From positions 1 through 27,685 of the IMG/VR virus record IMGVR_UViG_3300013128_000029: DNA of 27,685 bases; one strand, written 5' to 3'. The position numbers and the translations under genes are program-made. Shown here one piece after another: positions 6,428-13,307 of this stretch (positions are counted from its first letter, which is position 1; the number at the start of each line of letters is the position of its first letter). Source of the stretch: a virus. Under the pieces are notes generated by a model that worked only from the letters and a program-made list of their open reading frames with translations, was not told the DNA's origin and ran no database searches.

Positions 6428-8425
6428 TTAAACCTTGTCCCAGTTCGTGTTGATGTCTGGTTCCGCGACGAGCTTGACTGGGCCAGCCGGGCCGGGAACT
6501 TCGTGAGTCATGAACTCACACATTCGTTTGGCGATGTAGTCCGCATCTTTCGTTGCACACTCCACGACGATTTGATCGTGAACCGTGAGGATGATATGGG
6601 CTGATGTTGGAAATTCGGTTCGCAGGAAATTGTCCACTGCCAACATCGAAATGTTCTGGTAGTCACCCGCAGCAAACTGCGTTGGGTTGTTGGCAGCAAC
6701 CGTTGGTTCTACGGGTTTGACGTTGTAGTACCGGCGCCGACCCAGCGGTGGAATCTCCACGTACTCTTCGGCGTTTGCAGCGTTGTGTTGTGCTTCACAC
6801 CACGCAGCAATCTCCGGGCATGCACGGTCAAACTCATTCGCGATCTTGGTGATGAACCCGGGGGTCAGCGTAGCCCGCACAGCCGCTGGCGTGTTGGGGT
6901 CGTCCTTGAGGTTGTCGCAAATGGTCTTCGGAGATGCGCGGTAGTTTCGAGCGTAGACGACGCGCTTTGCGATGTCGCGCAAGTCCTTGCGTTGACGAGA
7001 CTTGAGGTCCAGCTTCGTGAACGTTGCACCGAACACGTCAGCGCAAACCTCGGAGTGAATGTCCCGCGTGGGGTCGTTGAAGGCGTCGATGAGTTTCTTG
7101 CACCCCGCGCGTGCCGCGATGATGCGGTACTCGACCTGCGAAAAGTCGGCGCCCACCAGGGTGCGACCCTCGGTTGTTTGCACGATCGCACGCAACCACT
7201 TTGGCCAGTTCTGAAAATTGGGCTGCTCGCTCGACCAACGTGACCCGATGGTGCCCGTGGATTTCCAGTGCACGTGCAACCGGTTGTTCTCGTCCACAAG
7301 GTCAGGGAGCTTGATGACGAAGGTCGAGAGCTGCTTGGCATACTCGTCGAATTTCACGAGTGCGCGCACAACCGGGTGTTCCAGGTACGGGATCAATGCC
7401 TTGATTCCGGTCTGAGGCGTCGCGGTCTTCTCCGTGTAGAACTGGACGGGATACCCCAGCCTGTCGTACAGAAGCTGCTGTCGATGGTCGCTGGCCCGGG
7501 GGTTGAAGTCTGGCCAGCTCATCTGCTGCCGGATGTACTGCAAGGCTGCATCCCGCATGCCTTGAAGTTTCACTGCAATCTCCACGCGACGCTGCTCGTT
7601 GATGGGGATTCCGTAGCGCCCCATGCGCCCGGCCAACTCCATGAGCTGAACTTCCATCTGCGCGATGTGCGTTTGCTCGATGTTCGCTACCCGCTGCGCC
7701 AGGATGGGCGTCAACCATTGTGTCGCCAACGTGTCGAGCGCGTTGTAAATCAGAAGCTGCTGGAGCGTTCCGCGGCCCGCGCGTTCCGTCTTGCGGTAGT
7801 CCACTTTCCATGCGGGGATGTCTAGGAACTGCTGCGCGACGAAGCCCAAGTCGTGGTCCAACTCCGGGTCCGACACGTGGTGGTACACGAGGTTGTCGTA
7901 CACCGGGCCAAGACATTCGAGGTTGTGGCGACGCAGAACCTCCAAGTCGTACCCCATGTTGAAGAACATCTTGGGGATGTTCGCGTCTCGAAAGATGGTC
8001 GTGCACAGGTTCATCAGCCGGGTCGTGTCTGCTGCGCCCAGCGACCCGTCGGTCAGGAACGACACGGCATCATCGGTGCCAGCGAAGGACACACCCAGGA
8101 CGTGCAACTTGCAACTGTACTGGTCGAGCGCATCCCGCTTCCCCACGCCATAGTTTTCCGTGTCGATGGCGACCGCGCGTCCCTGTCGGTAGCACTGGTC
8201 GATGTAGTTCACCGCCTCGTTGACGCCAATGTTCCCCCGTCCTTGCGGCAGGATGTAGTACGGTCGGCCCTTGAATGCGTACCCCTCACGAGAGATGCGC
8301 AGCGCACGCTTGATGTCCTCGATCGCAACTTCGTAGTACTGCTGCGCACCACGAAGCATGAACGCCGGGGAATACGTGGGGATGAAGTAGGTGAGGTCGT
8401 CACCCGTGGCCAAGGGGGTGTTCAC
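6428..8425 (-). CDS. Family A DNA polymerase with 3'-5' exonuclease and a UDG-like N-terminal motif
   Basis: Replicative phage polymerase of the Pol I type without a 5'-3' nuclease. The exonuclease motifs are intact: VAIDTEN (Asp88, Glu90), NMGYD (Asn156, Asp160) and YNALD (Tyr227, Asp231). Polymerase motif A is GADFSQVEYR (Asp427, Glu432). Motif B is RDIAKRVVYARNY (Arg483, Lys487, Tyr491, Tyr495), with Tyr at the Phe762 position of E. coli Pol I and Arg496 where a Gly is usual. Motif C is TVHDQ (Asp617), with Gln618 in place of the common Glu. Residues 14-25 (FIPTYSPAFMLR) look like the C-terminal HPS motif of a family 4 uracil-DNA glycosylase, and the gene just upstream encodes the rest of such an enzyme. 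GTG 8425 overlaps the glycosylase stop (GTGA). Confidence 0.92.
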   Translation of the reverse strand: MNTPLATGDDLTYFIPTYSPAFMLRGAQQYYEVAIEDIKRALRISREGYAFKGRPYYILPQGRGNIGVNEAVNYIDQCYRQGRAVAIDTENYGVGKRDALDQYSCKLHVLGVSFAGTDDAVSFLTDGSLGAADTTRLMNLCTTIFRDANIPKMFFNMGYDLEVLRRHNLECLGPVYDNLVYHHVSDPELDHDLGFVAQQFLDIPAWKVDYRKTERAGRGTLQQLLIYNALDTLATQWLTPILAQRVANIEQTHIAQMEVQLMELAGRMGRYGIPINEQRRVEIAVKLQGMRDAALQYIRQQMSWPDFNPRASDHRQQLLYDRLGYPVQFYTEKTATPQTGIKALIPYLEHPVVRALVKFDEYAKQLSTFVIKLPDLVDENNRLHVHWKSTGTIGSRWSSEQPNFQNWPKWLRAIVQTTEGRTLVGADFSQVEYRIIAARAGCKKLIDAFNDPTRDIHSEVCADVFGATFTKLDLKSRQRKDLRDIAKRVVYARNYRASPKTICDNLKDDPNTPAAVRATLTPGFITKIANEFDRACPEIAAWCEAQHNAANAEEYVEIPPLGRRRYYNVKPVEPTVAANNPTQFAAGDYQNISMLAVDNFLRTEFPTSAHIILTVHDQIVVECATKDADYIAKRMCEFMTHEVPGPAGPVKLVAEPDINTNWDKV

Positions 8426-8943
8426 TTGGCTTCACCTGAACCCAGTTGCGCGGCCAAGTTGATTCGATGCACCCCACCCCGGCGACCCTTGATGGTTTCC
8501 GTTGGTTCGTAAAGCGCACGCACGGACTCGCTGCCGAACCCGATCACCATTCGGGGTTTCACCACACTGAGTTCCCCCTGCAATCTCGGACGGCAGAAGG
8601 TTGCTGCTTTGCGAGCAACCTGCTCAGGGTTGATCACGTTCCCGTTGGCCTCAGTGATGGACTTGGGCCGACACAGAATCGTGTTCGTGAACCAGAACTC
8701 CGATCGCTCCGCACCTGCGTTGGCCAGCATGATGTCGAGAAACCGGCCTGCTGTCCCGGAGAACACGCGATCGTGCAACCCGTCGTAGTACGAGGGAGCT
8801 TCGCCCACGATCGCGACGTGCGCTGTCGGGTCACCCTCGGGGTGAATCTGCTTGTCCCCTTCGAGCGGGCAACCCGCACAGTTCGGAAGGACCAAGAGCC
8901 CACGGTGGAACTGTCGCACCAATCCCTCTGGCTTGTCGTCCAT
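8422..8943 (-). CDS. Uracil-DNA glycosylase, family 4-like Fe-S type, apparently lacking its C-terminal motif
   Basis: Would remove uracil from DNA. Four cysteines suited to an iron-sulphur cluster are at positions 22 and 25 (NCAGC), 91 (NTILCRP) and 117 (TFCRP), as in family 4 enzymes. VGEAPSYYDG (about 46-55) is the uracil-binding, water-activating motif, followed by FSGTAGRFLD. MVIGFGSES (about 132-140) is the next conserved strand. The protein stops after a short tail (residue 173), before the 'PTYHPS/A..LR' motif that normally completes the fold; a similar sequence opens the overlapping polymerase gene. I choose ATG 8943 because AGAAGGAGG lies seven bases upstream. An in-frame ATG at 9012 would add 23 residues but overlaps a structured RNA element. 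The protein may be complete in trans, shortened or inactive. Confidence 0.8.
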   Translation of the reverse strand: MDDKPEGLVRQFHRGLLVLPNCAGCPLEGDKQIHPEGDPTAHVAIVGEAPSYYDGLHDRVFSGTAGRFLDIMLANAGAERSEFWFTNTILCRPKSITEANGNVINPEQVARKAATFCRPRLQGELSVVKPRMVIGFGSESVRALYEPTETIKGRRGGVHRINLAAQLGSGEAK

Positions 8944-8970
8944 CGCATGACCTCCTTCTGCTGTCTTTGT

Positions 8971-9013
8971 GGTGTCGCTCGGTTTGCCGAGTGACCGTCC
9001 ATGACGCGACACC
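8971..9013 (-). other. Three-way-junction RNA structure candidate
   Basis: A closed three-way junction can be drawn without mismatches. An outer 7-bp stem pairs 8971-8977 with 9007-9013. One inner hairpin has a 5-bp stem (8978-8982 with 8987-8991) and a 4-base loop; a second has a 4-bp stem (8996-8999 with 9003-9006) and a 3-base loop. Four unpaired bases (8992-8995) join the inner hairpins. It ends 27 bases upstream of the chosen glycosylase ATG at 8943. It could act in the leader of that gene or as a processing signal after the ssDNA-binding gene. Confidence 0.5.
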
Positions 9014-9014
9014 G

Positions 9015-9035
9015 GCCCTGATTTTCAGACAGGGC
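9015..9035 (-). other. Hairpin next to the three-way junction
   Basis: GCCCTG at 9015-9020 pairs with CAGGGC at 9030-9035 around a 9-base loop. Self-complementary CCGG blocks at 9012-9015 and 9042-9045 could extend it or compete with the outer stem of the neighbouring junction. It follows the ssDNA-binding gene stop (9046) by about ten bases. No U-run follows, so terminator function is doubtful. Confidence 0.4.
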
Positions 9036-9045
9036 GTCTGTCCGG

Positions 9046-9714
9046 TTAGCCGACCGGCTTCGGGGGTGGAGGCGGCGCAGCGCCGTTGAACCCTGCGGGG
9101 ATTCCGCCACCCGGTTGTGGTACGTTACTGCCCCAACCAACCGGAGCTGGCTGAGCAGGGTACTGCGGAGGTGTGTACCCCTGCGGTGCTACGGGATAGC
9201 CCGGGGGTGGTGCGAAACCCTGTGGTGCCGGTGCGGAGGGCGGCGCAAACCCAGCGGGGGGTGGTGCGAAACCCTGTGGTGCCGGTGCGTAGCCTTGCGG
9301 CGCGGCAGCGGCTTGGGGGTGGGCCTGGTAAACCTGCTCATCGCCAACGCGATTGAGCTGCTTACCTTGATAATTCTCGACTGAGAGTGTGGCCAACAAC
9401 TGGACGCCGACCAACTGCTGGTCGTCCACGTTGGCCATCTGGTCGTGCGGGATACCGCATGCGCCCAGGAACTTCACAAGGCGGAACGCTGCCTGCTGCT
9501 GCAACGAGTACGACGCAAGAACCGTCTTACCCGCGAACTCTGGTCCGCCGTTCGGACCCGAGACGATTTCGTACCGCACGGTGAGCTTGAGTTCACCGCT
9601 CGACTTGGCAGCCTCCTGCTTCACGTCCGAGACGCGCAAGACGTAACTACCCGGAGGATAAACCGGAAACGATCGTTCCTCCACTTTGTTAAAATCCAAC
9701 TGAAAACGTGCCAT
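9046..9714 (-). CDS. ssDNA-binding-like protein (DUF669 type) with Pro/Gln/Gly-rich tail
   Basis: The N-terminal domain (about 1-125) contains VYPPGSYVLRVSDVKQ followed by LKLTVRYEIVSGPNGGPEFAG, the pattern of the phage DUF669 family, thought to bind single-stranded DNA. Residues from about 130 to the end are low complexity: repeats of APQG(F/Y)AP and PPP ending in PPPPPKPVG. Disordered tails on ssDNA-binding proteins commonly recruit replication and repair partners, though they are often acidic at the tip, unlike this one. The start has a good site (GGAGGAAAGA). The gene lies between the Sak4-like ATPase and the uracil glycosylase on the same strand, as expected in a recombination/replication operon. 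The tail coding region contains a 33-bp exact direct repeat. Confidence 0.65.
   Translation of the reverse strand: MARFQLDFNKVEERSFPVYPPGSYVLRVSDVKQEAAKSSGELKLTVRYEIVSGPNGGPEFAGKTVLASYSLQQQAAFRLVKFLGACGIPHDQMANVDDQQLVGVQLLATLSVENYQGKQLNRVGDEQVYQAHPQAAAAPQGYAPAPQGFAPPPAGFAPPSAPAPQGFAPPPGYPVAPQGYTPPQYPAQPAPVGWGSNVPQPGGGIPAGFNGAAPPPPPKPVG
9203..9289 (-). repeat. 33-bp exact direct repeat within the tail of the ssDNA-binding-like gene
   Basis: Identical 33-base copies lie at 9203-9235 and 9257-9289, offset by 54 bases (18 codons), so the repeat keeps frame and encodes the same APAPQGFAPP peptide. Exact identity at DNA level, including third codon positions, suggests recent duplication or slippage. 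Confidence 0.85.
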
Positions 9715-9764
9715 TTGACTTCTTTCCTCCGGTGACGAGTCTGATGTTGCTAAGTTAGGTGCTA

Positions 9765-10493
9765 TTAGTGGTTCGGGTCTTCACCGATGTAAGGACCGAT
9801 TCGTTGCGCGATAACGTTAAAGTGCGCAGGAATCTTTCCGTCGCTGAAAGCCGCGCCAAATCGCCCACGCGCAGGAGCACCCGCGATTGGTACGGTTTGG
9901 AGAATGTAGTTCGTTTGCATGAGCCCCGATTGGGGGTCACGATATTGCTCGGTGTTGGACCGGACCAGTAGGTCACAGGTGCCGGGCAACTTCACAGCGG
10001 TCTTGCCGTACAGCATGGGGCGATAACCCACCACGCCGTTCTCGCCATTGCGTTCGACATCCTCGCCCGCGATCCACACCACGTGCAGTGGCAGTTTGCG
10101 AAGCGTAGGTTGCAACCACTTTTGCAAGAACAGATCAAGCATGCCCCAATCACGCTGTTGCATGGGCTTGTCGCCGCTCTTCGTCAGTTCCGAAATGTAC
10201 AGATCCGAGAGGTACGTGACGGAGTCGATGACCAACGTGCGCCAACCAAATTCCTTGTGCCTCGCGTGCACCAACCCGACGGCTTCCTTCAAGTCATTGG
10301 ACGAGTTGACTTGAATGACGTGTCCCTTGCAGAAGCGAAGGGTGGTATCGCCACCCTCGTTGCCTGCGGAAAGAAACACGGGTCGCGGGAATGTGGACGC
10401 AAAGGTTGTCTTGCCCGAACCCAACGGCCCGTAGACGAAACAATGCAACGGCTTGGCGGGCATACCTGCCGCCTCAACGACTTGTACTGGCAT
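9765..10493 (-). CDS. Sak4/AAA_24-type RecA-like ATPase
   Basis: RecA-fold ATPase of the phage 'nucleotide-binding protein' group (AAA_24). Walker A is GPLGSGKTT (residues 22-30). Walker B is RTLVIDSVTYL with Asp90, and a following strand reads LHVVWIAGE. This group includes Sak4-like single-strand annealing or RecA-like recombination proteins, which usually work beside an ssDNA-binding protein and an exonuclease; here those are the genes on either side. It acts in the cytoplasm on DNA ends or gaps. ATG 10493 is preceded by GAGGGGG, about 11 bases away. A different role within the AAA_24 family cannot be excluded from sequence alone. Confidence 0.78.
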   Translation of the reverse strand: MPVQVVEAAGMPAKPLHCFVYGPLGSGKTTFASTFPRPVFLSAGNEGGDTTLRFCKGHVIQVNSSNDLKEAVGLVHARHKEFGWRTLVIDSVTYLSDLYISELTKSGDKPMQQRDWGMLDLFLQKWLQPTLRKLPLHVVWIAGEDVERNGENGVVGYRPMLYGKTAVKLPGTCDLLVRSNTEQYRDPQSGLMQTNYILQTVPIAGAPARGRFGAAFSDGKIPAHFNVIAQRIGPYIGEDPNH

Positions 10494-10514
10494 CTGAATT
10501 AACCCCCTCGTCTT

Positions 10515-11519
10515 CTATGTAGACGGAGACTGATTCTGTTTGGCCCCTTTGTTGAACGGGGCTATCTCATACAACGCTTCCTGAGATCCATGGGATACAC
10601 AGTAATCCCAAAATTTGCAAGTCCCATATCCACGCGGCGACTTGCACACTGCAAAATTCATGGGCCAGGCTTCCATCTCACCCACGTCGGGCGCCTTGAC
10701 ACGTTGGTCTAGCCGACCCACCACGTCGGTCATGCGTGCCGCGAAACGGTCCACGTCCTGATCGGAGATGTTGATCAACAACCGTTTGCACTCGACATCG
10801 CGAGTCTTCGTGATGATGTTGATGATAAACCCGTTGAGTTTCCCCAGCTTGGCGTCGAGTCCCTGGTTCCGCCAAAGGTACGCCATCAGCGTGAACTGCC
10901 CATCCATGCCGTACCCTGAGACAAGGTCCCGAGTGATTGCCTTGTGCACCTTGTGGTCCACAATCCAAACACCGTTGGGGCTCGGGCCTGCCGGTGCGAT
11001 CGGTTCGCCCGGCTGCTTGATACGTACCACCAAGTCGTGACGGCAGGAGACCAGTGCCTCTTTCGCCTTCTTCGCTTTCGGGGGCGTGTAGGGGAAGTAC
11101 CCCACAACTTCGTTTTCAACCGCACGAATGTCCCACGTTTGCGCTTCTTCAGCGGCGTACTTCTGGAAGTAAACCTGCATCAGCCGCGCAACCTCATTCA
11201 CAACATCCGGGTATTCGTCTTTCAACGCATGCAACGGATCGTAAGTGTGTTGGCCGCCCGTGGAATAGTGGGCTGCCATACACTCGTGGAACAAGGTTCC
11301 AATATCCAGTGCCGGTGAGGACTGGCGGGGGCGCATCTTCTTCACGCTTTCGAGGAAGTACATGCGCTCGCAAATCATGAAGGTTGAAATCTTCGACCAA
11401 CCACGGACTGACGGACCGCCACGTGCCCAGGGTGCCCCGGTCAGCTTGGCGTCGATCGTGTCCGACAACAGAGGTTTATCACTCGTGAACTGTGTCAATG
11501 CGTTACCCAATGTCGCCAT
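10515..11519 (-). CDS. PD-(D/E)XK nuclease of the Cas4/AddB type with Fe-S cysteines
   Basis: Predicted DNA exonuclease. Motifs in order: Cys50 after WSKISTFMIC; GTLFHECM (His79 of the RecB-family helix); Asp162 in CRHDLVV; Asp188 and Lys190 in WIVDHK, the (D/E)-x-K catalytic pair; and Q-x5-Y (Gln208, Tyr214). At the C-terminus are Cys292, Cys301 and Cys307 (VCKSPRGYGTCKFWDYC). The one-plus-three cysteine layout is that of the iron-sulphur staple in AddB and Cas4. I start at ATG 11519, which has GAGGAAGGA about ten bases upstream and overlaps the SNF2 gene by 17 bases; a longer frame reaches 11582 inside that gene. Beside the Sak4-like ATPase and the ssDNA-binding protein, it probably resects DNA ends for recombination. 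Confidence 0.82.
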   Translation of the reverse strand: MATLGNALTQFTSDKPLLSDTIDAKLTGAPWARGGPSVRGWSKISTFMICERMYFLESVKKMRPRQSSPALDIGTLFHECMAAHYSTGGQHTYDPLHALKDEYPDVVNEVARLMQVYFQKYAAEEAQTWDIRAVENEVVGYFPYTPPKAKKAKEALVSCRHDLVVRIKQPGEPIAPAGPSPNGVWIVDHKVHKAITRDLVSGYGMDGQFTLMAYLWRNQGLDAKLGKLNGFIINIITKTRDVECKRLLINISDQDVDRFAARMTDVVGRLDQRVKAPDVGEMEAWPMNFAVCKSPRGYGTCKFWDYCVSHGSQEALYEIAPFNKGAKQNQSPST

Positions 11520-13233
11520 CGAACTCGAATCCTTCCTCGGCAGTGTGTTTCGTGAGCTGGCTGAGCAACGTCTCGAAATCATCCAACGGGACCGACTTGG
11601 ATCCCAAGGTGTGAACCAGCGCCTGCCCGTCGTCTCTTATACCGACTGCGGCTGACGCATTCGCTTTCGTCGTCAGAGCTTCCAGAAGGTAAGCGTCCAC
11701 AGTTCCTTTGGCAACTACATACTTGATGGTGACTGAACCTTTTTGTCCACCACGGTGCACGCGTCCCTCGGCCTGCAATAAAGTCAAGGGTTTCCAGTAC
11801 AGGTCGTTGATGATCATCACCTGGCACGCCGCCAGCTGGTTGATGGATTCCGACGCGGCGGCCAGCGTCGCAACGTAGGCTGCGGGTTGTTTCGTCAACG
11901 CGAACTTCTCTGCGTTCTCGATGCGCTTCTGGATCCCCATGTCGCCTGTGATGGGACCGAACGCTTGAATCTTGCGCTTCTTGAGTTGGTCTGTGATGCG
12001 CTTGGCAGTATCCTTGAACCACGTAAACACCACGACTTTACCCGTGGCGTTCGCAGCTTCTTCGGCCAGCTCGATGGTCGTGTCCTGCTTTGCTTCCGAC
12101 AGGATAGCCAGCATCTTTGCAAGACGGACTACAGTTTCCGCCCCGGTTCCTGCGGCGAGCTTCTTGCCTTCGCCTGCGAGGAACTTTCGGATGTCGTGCT
12201 CAGCCGACTTGTACTGGCCGTACGCCTCTGTTGCTTTGGTTGATAACTCGATCTCAACAGCTTGCCGAGTCATCGGGGGAAGCTGTGACATCACGTCCGC
12301 TTTTGTGCGACGGACCATGACCTCATCCATGCGGGCTTTCAGTTCTTCGTTGCGGGACTCGCCCTCAAATACCCAGCCATACTGGCCTTGATGCCCAGCG
12401 CAGTAGTAGACACCGAACGCATGACGAGAACCAAACCCCTCGGGTGCCGCAAGGTTCAACACAGACCAAAGGTCAACGCGTTTGTTACGGATCGGAGTTG
12501 CGGTCAGCACGACCCTTCGACGAATACCGCGAAATCGTGCAATAGCTTCCGCTGCCGTTCCGCGTTTTGTGCGGGGGGTTGCATTGTGTGCTTCGTCAAA
12601 CACCACAACTTGTGGCCGCAAGGTTCCGAAAATGAAGGGAATCCATGCTTCCAGAATGTCGTAATGGATGAACCACCAACCGTCATTCGGTTCGCGAAAC
12701 ACATCCGGGCTGGCATTCTTCCGTCCTTCGAGGGGTTTCACGTTCACCCCCAACCACTTGGCTGGTTCGCCTGACGCCCCTGTCCACACGCTCCGGGTCA
12801 ACAACGTGCCAACAATCAGTACCGGTAACTTCTGTGATGCGTATGCAACAGACAGCGCCTGCAAAGTTTTGCCGGTGCCCAGGTCGTCTGCGTTCACCGT
12901 GCCTGGACGTTGAATCGCAAAGTCGATGTACTCACGCTGGTACGGACGGAGCTTGCTGAGCAAGTTCACCAACCGCTCATCGCCATGATTCAGTTGTCGT
13001 TCGAGACACCAACTTGAATGGTCGTAGACGATGTTGAAACGCGGGTCGGTCACAACCACGTTGCGATGCACGTACATGCGTCCACGGTCCACCCACACAC
13101 CAGGGTAGTGCCTCAACGCTTCAATCATTTCAGCACCGGCCTCAGAGACGTAGTACCAATCAGGTCGTTCGTCTGCGACGACATCAACGGTGCCGTCGGG
13201 TAAGTCGGTCAAAAGTGCGGTGTCGAAAATCAC
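11503..13233 (-). CDS. SNF2-family DNA translocase/helicase
   Basis: Superfamily 2 ATPase of the SNF2 type, 576 residues. Motifs: LRPYQREYIDFA (95-106), Walker A DDLGTGKT (116-123), DEAH (213-216), LTATPI (243-248), VVFTWFKDTAKR (about 401-412) and the final QAEGRVHRGGQKG (487-499), which is the SNF2 signature. About 90 N-terminal residues precede the core. Phage proteins of this type are placed with replication and recombination genes and probably remodel forks or remove bound proteins. GTG 13233 has no Shine-Dalgarno sequence (the upstream bases are CT-rich), while a good promoter lies just before it, so the transcript may be leaderless. It would be the first gene of the long minus-strand unit ending at the transglycosylase. 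Confidence 0.9.
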   Translation of the reverse strand: MIFDTALLTDLPDGTVDVVADERPDWYYVSEAGAEMIEALRHYPGVWVDRGRMYVHRNVVVTDPRFNIVYDHSSWCLERQLNHGDERLVNLLSKLRPYQREYIDFAIQRPGTVNADDLGTGKTLQALSVAYASQKLPVLIVGTLLTRSVWTGASGEPAKWLGVNVKPLEGRKNASPDVFREPNDGWWFIHYDILEAWIPFIFGTLRPQVVVFDEAHNATPRTKRGTAAEAIARFRGIRRRVVLTATPIRNKRVDLWSVLNLAAPEGFGSRHAFGVYYCAGHQGQYGWVFEGESRNEELKARMDEVMVRRTKADVMSQLPPMTRQAVEIELSTKATEAYGQYKSAEHDIRKFLAGEGKKLAAGTGAETVVRLAKMLAILSEAKQDTTIELAEEAANATGKVVVFTWFKDTAKRITDQLKKRKIQAFGPITGDMGIQKRIENAEKFALTKQPAAYVATLAAASESINQLAACQVMIINDLYWKPLTLLQAEGRVHRGGQKGSVTIKYVVAKGTVDAYLLEALTTKANASAAVGIRDDGQALVHTLGSKSVPLDDFETLLSQLTKHTAEEGFEFDGDIG

Positions 13234-13244
13234 TTGGAAGGAAT

Positions 13245-13273
13245 GTTGTACAACTACGCTGGTAATACGTCAA
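13245..13273 (-). promoter_or_regulatory. Promoter for the SNF2/replication operon
   Basis: On the minus strand, TTGACG (13268-13273) and TACAAC (13245-13250) are separated by 17 bases, a good sigma-70-type arrangement. The -10 box ends 11 bases before the GTG at 13233, leaving room for only a few untranslated bases, and no ribosome site is present. Confidence 0.5.
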
Positions 13274-13278
13274 TACGC

Positions 13279-13307
13279 TTGTGAGATCCAAATTGTTCGT
13301 GTACGTT
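13279..13307 (+). promoter_or_regulatory. Weak promoter candidate for the DnaB-type helicase gene
   Basis: TTGTGA (13279-13284) and TACGTT (13302-13307) lie 17 bases apart. The -10 box matches poorly (3 of 6). If used, transcription would begin at about the GTG at 13315. It is listed because the gene is the only one reading rightward here and needs its own promoter. Confidence 0.22.

Noticed and set aside
8422-8434. Programmed ribosomal frameshift joining glycosylase and polymerase
   Set aside because: A -1 shift would be needed at GCCAAGTGA, but no X-XXY-YYZ slippery sequence is present. The GTGA overlap is better explained by termination and restart.
8971-9013. Hammerhead ribozyme
   Set aside because: The three-way junction shape is suggestive, but the core sequences CUGAUGA and GAAA are absent on either strand.
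9015-9035. Intrinsic terminator after the ssDNA-binding gene
   Set aside because: No T-run follows the hairpin on the minus strand.
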